A DNA stretch of 64,000 bases from Chitinophagaceae bacterium (lineage in GTDB: Bacteria > Bacteroidota > Bacteroidia > Chitinophagales > Chitinophagaceae). The notes beneath the pieces were generated by a model, which was not told where the DNA came from, searched no databases, and worked only from the letters and a program-made list of their open reading frames with translations. How positions within the stretch are numbered: the stretch's first letter is position 1; each line of letters starts with the position of its first letter. A program made the translations under genes and the position numbers. Positions 1 to 7,560 of the stretch are shown piece by piece. The stretch spans positions 62,001 through 126,000 of the forward strand of contig JADBXR010000008.1 of the NCBI GenBank assembly GCA_020403425.1, given 5' to 3'.

Positions 1-34
1 TAAAAGCCGTTTGTATCACAAGCATTTTCTGCAT
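1..34 (-). CDS. Glycosyltransferase family 9 / heptosyltransferase-like, N-terminal fragment (runs off left edge)
   Basis: Only the first eleven codons lie in the window. Read leftward from an ATG at 34-32 they give MQKMLVIQTAF followed by a codon beginning with A. ADP-heptose:LPS heptosyltransferases and other family 9 glycosyltransferases commonly open with K-x-L-V-I-Q-T-A-F-(I/L)-G-D, the first beta strand and phosphate-binding turn of the GT-B fold. A perfect TAnnTTTG promoter element sits just upstream. The identification rests on this short N-terminal match, so it is an inference; if correct the enzyme would act in lipopolysaccharide core or surface glycan assembly at the inner membrane. 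Confidence 0.5.
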   Translation of the reverse strand, partial: MQKMLVIQTAF

Positions 35-38
35 GTTG

Positions 39-46
39 CAAAACTA
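39..46 (-). promoter_or_regulatory. Bacteroidota -7 promoter element (TAGTTTTG)
   Basis: On the minus strand this reads TAGTTTTG, an exact match to TAnnTTTG, ending 4 bases before the ATG of the glycosyltransferase fragment. No TTG is seen at the ideal -33 spacing. The position implies a very short or absent mRNA leader. Confidence 0.45.
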
Positions 47-87
47 TAGAAGATGCGGGAGTTGACCGGAAAAGATTTGCATGACCC

Positions 88-303
88 CTACTCATACTCC
101 AGCTCATTGCTGAAGAATTCCCAATCGAACAATAGGAAACTGGAAGAGATCCTTTTCAATGAATGATTCTGTCTGACCTGCCTGATAAAAGGTTTGCGCA
201 GTCTTTTGGATTGAATGGTATGCGAAGCCAGTCCCAGCCCAAGTATCGCCTTGAGAAAGGGTTGCATTTTATCGTTGGGTACATCTAGGATTACTCTGGT
301 CAT
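88..303 (-). CDS. Small conserved-type hypothetical protein, 71 aa
   Basis: Not recognised. A 71-residue soluble protein that opens with a short hydrophobic strand (MTRVILDVPNDKM), then a helix-like stretch (QPFLKAILGLGL), a basic middle (KRLRKPFIRQVRQ) and an acidic tail ending NELEYE. The strand-then-helix opening and the size resemble small antitoxin-like or regulatory proteins of Bacteroidota, but no toxin gene is visible next to it in the window. It lies between tsaC and the glycosyltransferase fragment, all leftward, with a separate promoter for the latter just after it. It has no signal peptide. The ATG at 303 is the only good start. Confidence 0.5.
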   Translation of the reverse strand: MTRVILDVPNDKMQPFLKAILGLGLASHTIQSKRLRKPFIRQVRQNHSLKRISSSFLLFDWEFFSNELEYE

Positions 304-469
304 GGCTTTTATTGCTTATAGAAATATACTTCTATTTATTGAGTAATGCAAGCAATTACCCGGTTATCTTCCCAGGAATTAAAATACCATTAACAAACCG
401 GTAATCCTAAGTAGTTCTGGGCCAGAAAATTAACAGGAAACCCTTTTTTCACACAGGGTTTTGCACATT

Positions 470-1042
470 TCAGTGTCGTATAATGCTGAGTGTCCCGTCT
501 TTTTCCCATTTAACGATCGACGAGGGTTTTCGGTATTCGGTCTCTTCCTGCCGGTAGCTTACCACATAATCCACCCCGTTGATGATGACAGGTTCGATCT
601 CCTTGAAACAAAGTGGCGATGGATAACCGCTGATATTGGCAGAAGTACTTACAATGGGTTTTCGGAAACGTTTGATCAGGTGTTTGCAGAAAGGATCTTC
701 GCAGATGCGGATGGCCACAGAACCATCTTCGGCCAGCAGGTTGTCGGCCAGCCCGACAGCCCCTTCGTAAATCACCGTAGTGGGACGGCTCACACCTTTG
801 ATATAGTCGAATATCTGGAGTTCCGGCTGGGTCACATAGGTGAGGATGTCACGTTCATCTGCCACCAGAACGATCATCGACTTACTATCTGCCCTTTTTT
901 TCAACTGATATATCCTTTCCACGGCTTCCGGGTTGGTAGCATCACAGCCAATGCCCCAGACCGTATCGGTTGGATACAGGATCAGGCCGCCCGCATGCAG
1001 TTTCTCGAGACAATATTCAATATCGTTGCTAAATGGCAGCAT
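470..1042 (-). CDS. tsaC: L-threonylcarbamoyladenylate synthase (TsaC/YrdC type)
   Basis: Makes threonylcarbamoyl-AMP from threonine, bicarbonate and ATP, the first step of the t6A37 modification of ANN-decoding tRNAs; cytoplasmic. The 190-residue protein is a single YrdC domain. Visible family motifs are LYPTDTVWGIGCDA near the N-terminus, the KKRADSKSM stretch that contacts nucleotide phosphates, and STSANISG in the second half. It lacks the extra C-terminal domain of Sua5, so TsaC is the better name. The ATG at 1042 matches the usual length. It is divergent from dapD, whose promoter lies in the 113 bp between the two ATGs. Confidence 0.9.
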   Translation of the reverse strand: MLPFSNDIEYCLEKLHAGGLILYPTDTVWGIGCDATNPEAVERIYQLKKRADSKSMIVLVADERDILTYVTQPELQIFDYIKGVSRPTTVIYEGAVGLADNLLAEDGSVAIRICEDPFCKHLIKRFRKPIVSTSANISGYPSPLCFKEIEPVIINGVDYVVSYRQEETEYRKPSSIVKWEKDGTLSIIRH

Positions 1043-1133
1043 AAGGTTGTCAGGCAGCTCGCCTTCCAGGCAGCAAATTACTAATTGTGACAGAACAATT
1101 ACCTAACAAAGTTCCCATAAAGTTTTCATACTG

Positions 1134-1141
1134 TATGTTTG
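1134..1141 (+). promoter_or_regulatory. Promoter -7 element (TATGTTTG) for dapD
   Basis: TATGTTTG is an exact TAnnTTTG. A weak -33 candidate (TTC at 1112-1114) lies 19 bp upstream. It sits downstream of possible GTG and ATG starts at 1087 and 1135, which supports ATG 1156 as the true dapD start. Confidence 0.5.
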
Positions 1142-1155
1142 CAAAAAATTTACGC

Positions 1156-1968
1156 ATGTCCTTACAAGCTCAGATCCAGGAAGCCTGGAGCAACCGCGAA
1201 CTTTTGAAAGATGCTGTTTATACAGATGCGGTGAAAGCCGTGATTGAAGAAGTAGACAAAGGCCGCTTGCGGGTGGCTGCCCCCACCGAACAGGGTTGGG
1301 TAGTGAATGAATGGGTGAAACAGGCCATCCTGATGTATTTCGGCATCCAGCAGATGCAGACATGGGAACTGCCTCCTTTCGAATTCTATGACAAAATGCT
1401 GTTGAAAAGCAATTACAAAGAGCTGGGCGTACGTGCCGTACCGCATGCTGTGGCCCGTTATGGTGCCTATATCGCCAAAAATGTGGTACTGATGCCCAGT
1501 TATGTGAATATCGGCGCCTATGTGGACGAGGGTTCCATGGTGGATACCTGGGCAACCGTAGGTAGTTGCGCACAGATCGGTAAAGGGGTGCACCTGAGCG
1601 GTGGCGTGGGCATCGGCGGCGTGCTGGAGCCCCTGCAGGCCAGCCCGGTGATCATCGAGGATGGCTGTTTTATCGGCAGTCGCTGTATCGTGGTGGAAGG
1701 TGTGGTGGTTGAAAAAGAAGCGGTGCTGGGAGCCAACGTGGTGCTGACCCAATCCACCAAGATCATCGATGTGAGCGGTTCTGAACCGATTGAATACAAA
1801 GGACGGGTACCGGCCCGCAGTGTGGTGATACCCGGCAGCTATAGCAAAAAATTCAATGCCGGTGAATATAGCGTCAGCTGCGCCCTCATCATAGGCCAGC
1901 GGAAGGCCAGTACCGACCTCAAGACAAGTCTGAACGACGCTCTGCGAGATTTCAACGTGAGCGCTTAA
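1156..1968 (+). CDS. dapD: 2,3,4,5-tetrahydropyridine-2,6-dicarboxylate N-succinyltransferase
   Basis: Transfers succinyl from succinyl-CoA to tetrahydrodipicolinate in the succinylase branch of diaminopimelate/lysine synthesis; a cytoplasmic trimer. Starting at ATG 1156 the protein is 270 aa and opens MSLQAQIQEAWSNRELL, the usual beginning of the family. An N-terminal helical domain (about 1-95) is followed by imperfect hexapeptide repeats of a left-handed beta-helix (about 100-230), including YVNIGAYVDEGSMVDTWATVGS and IIEDGCFIGSRCIVVEGV segments, then a short C-terminal region. The open frame extends upstream to a GTG at 1087, but that part overlaps the likely promoter and is not family-like. 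The same-strand EamA gene follows. Confidence 0.93.
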   Translation: MSLQAQIQEAWSNRELLKDAVYTDAVKAVIEEVDKGRLRVAAPTEQGWVVNEWVKQAILMYFGIQQMQTWELPPFEFYDKMLLKSNYKELGVRAVPHAVARYGAYIAKNVVLMPSYVNIGAYVDEGSMVDTWATVGSCAQIGKGVHLSGGVGIGGVLEPLQASPVIIEDGCFIGSRCIVVEGVVVEKEAVLGANVVLTQSTKIIDVSGSEPIEYKGRVPARSVVIPGSYSKKFNAGEYSVSCALIIGQRKASTDLKTSLNDALRDFNVSA

Positions 1969-1978
1969 TTTCTTCTTA

Positions 1979-2010
1979 CCATGACCATGGCCCATAGTCC
2001 ATGGTCATGG
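1979..2010. repeat. Perfect 12-bp inverted repeat between dapD and the EamA gene
   Basis: CCATGACCATGG (1979-1990), an 8-nt spacer, then CCATGGTCATGG (1999-2010) form a perfect stem. A third copy of the core ATGGTCAT lies at 2022-2029. There is no T-run, so this is not a classic intrinsic terminator. It may still end or stabilise the dapD transcript. Confidence 0.6.
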
Positions 2011-2040
2011 CTTTATGTACTATGGTCATCCAATAGGGTT

Positions 2041-2958
2041 ATGGACAAAAAGATCACCCTTGCCGGTTTTTTGATCACCCTGCTGGGAGCGATCTTTTTT
2101 TCCACCAAAGCCATCTTCGTAAAACTGGCATTCCAGGCCACACAGGTGGACGCCATCACCCTGTTGAGCCTGCGTATGCTCTTCTCACTGCCTTTTTATC
2201 TGGTTGCCGCCTGGATAGCATCCCGGAAAGAGAATAAAAGCCCCCTGAGCCGCCGCGACTGGCTGCTGATCCTTGTTATGGGCATACTGGGATATTACCT
2301 GAGCAGCCTGTTCGACTTTATTGGTCTCCAATACGTTTCGGCAGGACTGGAAAGGCTGATCCTCTTCCTCTACCCCACTTTTGCGGTACTCATCAATACC
2401 TTTTATTTCAAAACAAAGTTGAGCCGGGTTCAGTTGATGGCCCTGGTGCTTACCTACCTTGGTATCGGCATTGCCTATTTTGGCGAATTAAAACTGGATA
2501 CATCGAACCCTCACTTCTATTATGGGTCTTTCATGATCTTTCTATGTGCCATCACCTATTCCTTTTACCTGGTGGGCACGGGCAGGATGGTTCAGAAAGT
2601 GGGCGTAACCCGGTACACGGCCTATGCCATGCTGGCCGCCACCGCAGGCATCTTTATCAATTTTCTGGTAACACACCGGGTACAGGACATACCCCTGTCT
2701 GCCTCGCTGGCCTGGTACGGCATTGCGCTGGCCGTGGTTGCTACCGTATTACCCTCCTTCATGATGAGCAATGGGATGAAACGTATCGGCAGCAACAATG
2801 TATCCATCATCACCAGCGTAGGCCCGGTCTCTACCATCCTGCAGGCGCACTGGTTTCTTGGCGAACATATCATTCCCGCTCAGATCATCGGTACCGCACT
2901 GGTGATCGCCGGGGTGATCCTGATCGGCTGGCAGTCGCAGTATGCCGGTGAGAAATAG
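2041..2958 (+). CDS. EamA/DMT-family transporter
   Basis: Integral membrane protein of the drug/metabolite transporter superfamily, with two EamA repeats of five membrane segments each, about 305 aa from ATG 2041 (MDKKITLAGFLITLLGAIFF). The open frame begins at 1981, but those extra codons are made of the intergenic inverted repeat and are probably not translated. The motif LERLILFLYPTFAVL near the end of the first repeat and a final LGEHIIPAQIIGTALVIAGVIL segment are typical. The substrate cannot be told from sequence; members export amino acids, purines or other metabolites. It stands alone between dapD and the next operon's promoter. Confidence 0.85.
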   Translation: MDKKITLAGFLITLLGAIFFSTKAIFVKLAFQATQVDAITLLSLRMLFSLPFYLVAAWIASRKENKSPLSRRDWLLILVMGILGYYLSSLFDFIGLQYVSAGLERLILFLYPTFAVLINTFYFKTKLSRVQLMALVLTYLGIGIAYFGELKLDTSNPHFYYGSFMIFLCAITYSFYLVGTGRMVQKVGVTRYTAYAMLAATAGIFINFLVTHRVQDIPLSASLAWYGIALAVVATVLPSFMMSNGMKRIGSNNVSIITSVGPVSTILQAHWFLGEHIIPAQIIGTALVIAGVILIGWQSQYAGEK

Positions 2959-3024
2959 CCCAGTTTTTTTACCGAAGCTTTCCTGCCGTTTACCGGCGAT
3001 TTCCGTTTAACAGCCTAAAGTCCA

Positions 3025-3055
3025 TTGACCCGGGGATACCTCGTCCCTAGATTTG
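3025..3055 (+). promoter_or_regulatory. Promoter of the LiaF-like/LytS/LytR operon
   Basis: TTG at 3025-3027, a 20-bp spacer, then TAGATTTG at 3048-3055: a full match to the Bacteroidota consensus. Transcription should begin near 3060, about 15 nt before the ATG at 3075. Confidence 0.7.
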
Positions 3056-3074
3056 CTGTATAAATTTATCAATC

Positions 3075-3830
3075 ATGGAAAACGAAAGCAGAAGACCCAA
3101 GTTAATAAACGAAAAACACGACCGATTCTGGACAGGTCTCGCCCTCCTGCTGGTTGGCGCGGCCCTGTTGCTGCAGAAATTAGGAGCCGGTCTTCCCGAT
3201 TGGTTATTCACCTGGCCCATGATACTGATCATTGCCGGTGTGGTAACTGGGTTAAAACATCGTTTCACCAATGCCTCCTGGCTGATCATGATCGCCATCG
3301 GCGTATTTTTTCTCTGGGATGAAATGATGATCGACCTTGACCTGAAACGTTATTTCTGGCCAGTCATCATCATCGGCGTTGGCCTGATCTTTATGTTCCG
3401 TCCCAGAAAAAAGTGGTACCGTGAGCGGGAAAAATGGGAGCTGCCGGATGAGAACCTGAGTTTCGGCGCAGGTTTTTCCTCTCAATCGTCAGAAGATGTG
3501 ATCAACAGCACTTCCATCTTCGGTGGCGTAAAAAAAGTGATCACTTCGAAAGATTTCAAAGGCGGTGAGATCGTCTGCTTCATGGGCGGTGCAGAATACA
3601 ACCTGAGCCAGGCCGATATTACAGGCCCCGTGAGCATCGAGATCATCCAGGTATTTGGCGGCACCAAACTAGTGGTCCCCCCGCATTGGGAGATCCGTTC
3701 TGAAGCGGTGGCCATTTTTGCAGGGATCGAAGACAAACGTCCTGCACAACCCGGTAGCTTCGACCCCAATAAAGTGCTGATCCTGAAGGGGACCACCGTA
3801 TTCGGCGGTATAGAGATCAAAAGCTATTGA
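3075..3830 (+). CDS. LiaF/YvqF-like membrane protein (DUF5668 + C-terminal cell-wall response domain)
   Basis: The 251-aa protein has an N-terminal block of four membrane segments (about residues 20-110), ending at basic FRPRKKW. A soluble C-terminal domain (about 130-250) follows, rich in short beta repeats such as SIFGGVKKVI, CFMGGAEYNL, QVFGGTKLVV and TVFGGIEIKSY. This is the layout of LiaF-type proteins, which inhibit a partner two-component system until cell-envelope stress occurs in Firmicutes. Here it is the first gene of an operon that ends with a LytS-type kinase and LytTR regulator, so a similar sensing or restraining role is inferred. The ATG at 3075 is 15 nt after the predicted transcription start. 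Confidence 0.8.
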   Translation: MENESRRPKLINEKHDRFWTGLALLLVGAALLLQKLGAGLPDWLFTWPMILIIAGVVTGLKHRFTNASWLIMIAIGVFFLWDEMMIDLDLKRYFWPVIIIGVGLIFMFRPRKKWYREREKWELPDENLSFGAGFSSQSSEDVINSTSIFGGVKKVITSKDFKGGEIVCFMGGAEYNLSQADITGPVSIEIIQVFGGTKLVVPPHWEIRSEAVAIFAGIEDKRPAQPGSFDPNKVLILKGTTVFGGIEIKSY

Positions 3831-3870
3831 TCAGTAAGTGACCCATCCACCCAACCCAACAACAATTCCT

Positions 3871-4230
3871 ATGCAATGGTATCTGGCCAAACTGGTATAC
3901 CGCATCATTTGCGGCCCCGGCAACCATACTGCCCAGTTCGATGAACAACTGAGGCTGATCTGTGCAGACGATTCCCTGCATGCATTCAACAAAGCACAAC
4001 TACTGGGGCAGCGGGAACAGGACTGCTTCAACAACCACCAGCAATTGCCGGTTCACTGGAAATTCATCAATGTTACCGAACTGCACCAACTGGAAGCACT
4101 CTCTGACGGTGCAGAAGTCTATTCTCGCATTTATGAAGATGAGGACGGCGACAAATACCAACATACCATACAGGTAAAATCAAGATATTTGTCAGAACAC
4201 TGTACCGAACAATTCATCCAGTCATTGTAA
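3871..4230 (+). CDS. DUF4288 domain-containing protein
   Basis: The 119-aa protein begins MQWYLAKLVYRIICGPG at ATG 3871; a GTG at 3838 would add 11 proline-rich residues and is less likely. The opening strand, followed by QFDEQLRLICADDSLHAFNKA and a later W-K-F-I-N-V-T-E-L segment, fits the DUF4288 family, whose biochemical role is unknown. It has no signal peptide or membrane segment, so it should be cytoplasmic. It follows the LiaF-like gene by 40 bp and precedes the kinase by 4 bp, so it is co-transcribed and perhaps functionally tied to the signalling system. Confidence 0.75.
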   Translation: MQWYLAKLVYRIICGPGNHTAQFDEQLRLICADDSLHAFNKAQLLGQREQDCFNNHQQLPVHWKFINVTELHQLEALSDGAEVYSRIYEDEDGDKYQHTIQVKSRYLSEHCTEQFIQSL

Positions 4231-4234
4231 GTCC

Positions 4235-5293
4235 ATGATCAACCCTGTCACCAACGGCTCCCGGTTCCGTATCTCGTTTACCAGTTGGTGGCTGGTATGG
4301 GCATTGGTGCAGGTGATGGTGGTGAACAGTTATGGGGCCAGTTTACAACAAAGCGTCATTGACAGCCTGCTTTGTAACCTCTTACTGGCAGCCAGTTGCC
4401 TGCTCATCACCAATAACATGAAATATTATCTCCCGCAAAAAGAGCGGTATTGGTATGTCTTGCTGATGAGTGTGGTGCTCAGCGCAGTATGGTTATGGCT
4501 CGTAAGGACCCTGCTAAAACTGATACTGGGTAGCGACACCAGCTATCTGGCCTTCCTCGATAAATCGATCTATATCCGTTACGTGATCGGCGTGCTGATG
4601 ATCGGATGTATGGGCATTCTGAGCCTGCTTTGGTATACTTTGCAGGAACAGCAGGAAGCCAACCGTCGCAAAGAGGAGGCAGAGAAGATGACCAAGGATG
4701 CAGAACTCCTGAAACTGCGGCAACAGCTGCAACCGCATTTTTTATTCAACAGCCTGAACTCCATCAGTGCACTGGCCGGTACACAACCCGAGAAAGCCAG
4801 GCACATGATACACCAGTTGTCTGATTTCCTCCGGGGCACTTTGAAGAGGGATGATCAGCAATGGGTTTCCCTGGAAGAGGAACTGAGGCACCTGGAATTG
4901 TATCTTGACATTGAAAAGGTAAGGTTTGGCCAGCGATTACAGACGGCTGTAACGATAGCCAAAGATGCCAGGCCCATGTATATCCCTTCGCTGCTGTTAC
5001 AACCGATCGTGGAGAATGCGATCAAGTTTGGCTTATATGATACCACCGGGGAAGTACTGATCACCATCGATGCCCACGCCGATCGTGGACAATTACAGAT
5101 CACCATCACCAATCCGTATGATGAAGAGACCGCCGTAAGTACGCAGGGAACCGGCTTCGGTCTTGCCTCCATACAAAGGCGGCTATTCCTATTGTTCGCC
5201 CGGCACGACCTTTTGCAGACCAGCCGGTCGGGCACTTTGTTCACCACCAATATCCTGATACCACAATACAATTATGAAAGTAATCATCATTGA
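4235..5293 (+). CDS. LytS-type sensor histidine kinase (His_kinase family, PF06580 type)
   Basis: A membrane histidine kinase of 352 aa. Four membrane segments (about 15-33, 44-60, 73-99 and 113-135) lead into a short coiled coil (138-165). The phosphoacceptor block QLQPHFLFNSLNS follows, with the likely phosphorylated His at 168. An ATPase domain with PIVENAIKFG (N box) and GTGFGLASIQRRL (G box) completes the protein. It autophosphorylates and passes phosphate to the LytTR regulator encoded next, whose start overlaps this gene by 20 bp, implying translational coupling. No extracellular sensor domain is seen, so the membrane block or the LiaF-like partner probably senses the signal. Confidence 0.9.
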   Translation: MINPVTNGSRFRISFTSWWLVWALVQVMVVNSYGASLQQSVIDSLLCNLLLAASCLLITNNMKYYLPQKERYWYVLLMSVVLSAVWLWLVRTLLKLILGSDTSYLAFLDKSIYIRYVIGVLMIGCMGILSLLWYTLQEQQEANRRKEEAEKMTKDAELLKLRQQLQPHFLFNSLNSISALAGTQPEKARHMIHQLSDFLRGTLKRDDQQWVSLEEELRHLELYLDIEKVRFGQRLQTAVTIAKDARPMYIPSLLLQPIVENAIKFGLYDTTGEVLITIDAHADRGQLQITITNPYDEETAVSTQGTGFGLASIQRRLFLLFARHDLLQTSRSGTLFTTNILIPQYNYESNHH

Positions 5294-6011
5294 CGACGAA
5301 ATACTGGCCCGCAGCATCGTAAAAGAATACCTGCAATCCTATCCTGACATGGAAGTGGTGCAGGAATGCAACGACGGTTTTGAGGGCATCAAAGCGATCC
5401 AGCAGCACCAGCCCGATCTGGTGTTTCTCGACATACAGATGCCCAAGATCAATGGATTTGAGATGCTGGAACTGATCGAGAACCCGCCTGCGGTGATCTT
5501 CACCACAGCATTTGAAGAATATGCGATCAAGGCTTTTGAAACACATGCGGTGGACTACCTGCTGAAACCCTTCAGTAAGGAGCGCTTTGACAAAGCCATA
5601 CAAAAATGGCTGTTACAAAACAAACAGGAAAGGAGAACCGGAACCGAAGCCTTGCTTACAACACAGGCACTAAGCCCTGTTCAGCAGAACCGGGTGGTGG
5701 TAAAAGACAACGGGAAGGTGAAGATCATCCCAACTACCCATATCCGTTACCTGGAAGCGGCGGATGATTATGTGAAGATCCATACGGCAGATGGCGTATT
5801 CCTCAAGAACAAAACAATGGGCTTTTTTGAAGAGGCACTGGAAGCGCAGAATTTTATCCGGATCCACCGTTCCTATATCATCAACGTACAGCTGATCACC
5901 CGCATCGATCCTTATGAAAAGGAAAACCATCTTGCGGTATTAAGCATCGGGGTGAAACTACCGGTAAGCAAAGCGGGATATGCGAAACTGAAACAGGTGC
6001 TTGGGATCTGA
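5274..6011 (+). CDS. LytR/AlgR-family response regulator (receiver + LytTR DNA-binding domain)
   Basis: Cytoplasmic transcription factor of 245 aa, cognate to the kinase just upstream. The receiver domain (about 1-118) has the acidic pair at D7-D8, the phosphorylation site D53 in VFLDIQMP, and the conserved Lys in LLKPFSKERF. The LytTR domain (about 138-242) shows RYLEAADDYVKIH and the IRIHRSYIIN motif. LytTR proteins bind direct repeats in target promoters; none was identified with confidence here. It is the last gene of the operon. The next gene is convergent, on the opposite strand. Confidence 0.92.
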   Translation: MKVIIIDDEILARSIVKEYLQSYPDMEVVQECNDGFEGIKAIQQHQPDLVFLDIQMPKINGFEMLELIENPPAVIFTTAFEEYAIKAFETHAVDYLLKPFSKERFDKAIQKWLLQNKQERRTGTEALLTTQALSPVQQNRVVVKDNGKVKIIPTTHIRYLEAADDYVKIHTADGVFLKNKTMGFFEEALEAQNFIRIHRSYIINVQLITRIDPYEKENHLAVLSIGVKLPVSKAGYAKLKQVLGI

Positions 6012-6027
6012 AGGCAACGAATATTTC

Positions 6028-6423
6028 TTAGCCCTGTACGAGGTTACGGTCCTTCACCTGTTCCACAATGGAAGGGATCATCAGGAAATCGCGGGACTTG
6101 TCGAGGAAATAATCCGCACCCAAACGCATACATTCATCCCGGTAACCGGCAAAAGTGTTATTGGTGAGCATGATGACGACCGGCTTCATCATCTGGCGAA
6201 GGCCTAATCTGCGGAGCATTTCAATACCGCTCATTCCAGGCATATTGATGTCCAGCACCATTACATCAGGCTGATAGCCCTCCATCATCAAAAGGGCTTC
6301 TTCCGCACTGGTAACCGATTCTGTTCGGGACACTTCCTTCACATCAGACAGGATCGATTTCAGATGCTGCAGTACCATGACCGTATCATCAATCAATAAT
6401 ACCTTAAGTCCTTTCTTTTCCAT
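6028..6423 (-). CDS. Single-domain response regulator (CheY-like)
   Basis: From ATG 6423 the protein is 131 aa and is a lone receiver domain: acidic pair in LLIDD (residues 12-13), phosphoacceptor D58 in MVLDINMPGMSG, a Thr/Asn switch region (IMLTNN), and Lys in FLDKSRD. A second ATG at 6429 would add two residues. The open frame runs to 6612, but the upstream part is not receiver-like and crosses the hairpin at 6600-6628. With no output domain it must act through protein contacts or within a phosphorelay. It ends 16 bp from the convergent LytTR regulator gene; functional linkage to it is unproven. Confidence 0.82.
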   Translation of the reverse strand: MEKKGLKVLLIDDTVMVLQHLKSILSDVKEVSRTESVTSAEEALLMMEGYQPDVMVLDINMPGMSGIEMLRRLGLRQMMKPVVIMLTNNTFAGYRDECMRLGADYFLDKSRDFLMIPSIVEQVKDRNLVQG

Positions 6424-6429
6424 TTGCAT

Positions 6430-6880
6430 AAAATAGCAGGGACCGAAGATAGAGCTGCTTCTAAATAGCAATTGTAGCAGAGAATACAAAGCTATTGTAG
6501 TCGTTACACTACCAATGACAAATATGACTTGCTTGGAACGTACAAAAACGAGGGCAAAGGATAGGTATCTCCGGGACTTACCGGTTATCTCAAAAGAAAA
6601 ACCCCACAACAAAGAATGTTACGGGGTTCTTCAGTTTTCTGTCCCATGGTTTTTCTAGGAGAAAATATTCTGTGCAAATGCATTACAATGGCAAGCAACC
6701 GGTAAGCATGCTGGGAATTTCCAAGGATAATGAATTAAAAGGATATCGATTATACAGAGGTAAGATGTTCCATGCATGAAACTTCATTTCCTGTTTGGTA
6801 AAGGAAATGATAAAAATCGTCACGGAAAATAGTATATTCTTTTATTTTTGTAGTAAAAAAACTACAAGATATTCTTTATA
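6430..6880. other. 451-bp gap without a gene; three inverted repeats
   Basis: No convincing open frame. Three hairpins are visible: 6600-6628 (AACCCC...GGGGTT, with AACA/TGTT inside), followed on the minus strand by a T-rich tract and so terminator-like; TCATTTCC/GGAAATGA at 6784-6810; and TTGTAGT-AAAAAA-ACTACAA at 6848-6867, just past the stop of the NarL-type regulator. The stretch could be a long 3' UTR, a small RNA, or the upstream region of the single-domain regulator. Confidence 0.4.
6600..6628 (-). terminator. Intrinsic terminator candidate, minus strand
   Basis: AACCCC (6600-6605) pairs with GGGGTT (6623-6628), with an inner AACA/TGTT stem. On the minus strand the stem is followed by TTTCTTTT. 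It lies about 250 bp past the NarL-type gene and upstream of the single-domain regulator gene. Confidence 0.5.
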
Positions 6881-7507
6881 CTAGATGATATTGTTCATGA
6901 TCGCATACTTGACCAGATCGGCATTGCTCTGCAGATGCATTTTTTCCATGATCCTGGATCGATAGGTACTAATGGTATTCACGTTAAGTGACAATATTTC
7001 GCCAATGGCTGAGATACTTTTTCCTGAAACGATCATTTTGAACACTTCGAATTCCCTGTCGGACAACTGTTCATGGGGGGCTTGTGTGTTGTTTTGCTCA
7101 ATTGAGCCTGCGAGTACTTCGGCCACTTCACTGGTGATGTATTTGCGTCCGCTTAGGATCTGTTGTACTGCTTTTACCAGTTCGTAAGGGGCACTTTCTT
7201 TTGTCAGATAGCCGGAGGCGCCGGCTTTCAGCGAACGGACAGCATATTGTTCTGGGGCATGCATGCTCAACATCAATACGGGAGTCAGCGGTGCATTTTC
7301 TTTGATCTGCTTTAAAATCTCAATACCAGAATAGCCGGGCATACTGATATCAGAAATAATGATATCCCATTTTTCCTGAATGGCTTTTTTCAGGAGATCA
7401 GCTGAATCAGACACATCATGTATATCCGCAAACGGGAACGACTCCACCAATATCTTTCTCAAACCTTCCCGGATCAGTGTATGATCATCTGCAATCAATA
7501 TTCTCAT
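6881..7507 (-). CDS. NarL/LuxR-family response regulator
   Basis: Cytoplasmic transcription factor of 208 aa. The receiver domain (about 1-120) carries D7-D8, phosphoacceptor D53 in IISDISMPGYSG, and Lys in SGYLTKESAPYE. After a linker there is a GerE-type helix-turn-helix (about 143-206) with LSDREFEVFKMIVSGKS, AIGEILSLNVNTISTYRSRI and a terminal SNADLVKYAI segment. No partner kinase is adjacent. It has its own promoter element at 7561-7568, giving a leader of about 50 nt. Such regulators are often controlled by hybrid or membrane kinases encoded elsewhere. Confidence 0.92.
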   Translation of the reverse strand: MRILIADDHTLIREGLRKILVESFPFADIHDVSDSADLLKKAIQEKWDIIISDISMPGYSGIEILKQIKENAPLTPVLMLSMHAPEQYAVRSLKAGASGYLTKESAPYELVKAVQQILSGRKYITSEVAEVLAGSIEQNNTQAPHEQLSDREFEVFKMIVSGKSISAIGEILSLNVNTISTYRSRIMEKMHLQSNADLVKYAIMNNII

Positions 7508-7560
7508 TAGTGCTACTCTTTTATTTCGATTTAGATGTTGATTTTACAGCCCTATGTCTT

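Noticed and set aside
461..1084. Long plus-strand open frame opposite tsaC
   Set aside because: It is the complement of tsaC, with no family resemblance, promoter or plausible product; the minus strand has clear YrdC motifs.
1087..1155. Upstream extension of dapD from a GTG at 1087
   Set aside because: The added residues are not family-like and include the -7 element. ATG 1156 gives the typical DapD start.
1162..1995. Long minus-strand frame opposite dapD, rich in His
   Set aside because: It mirrors dapD hexapeptide repeats; the His-rich composition comes from the complementary codons.
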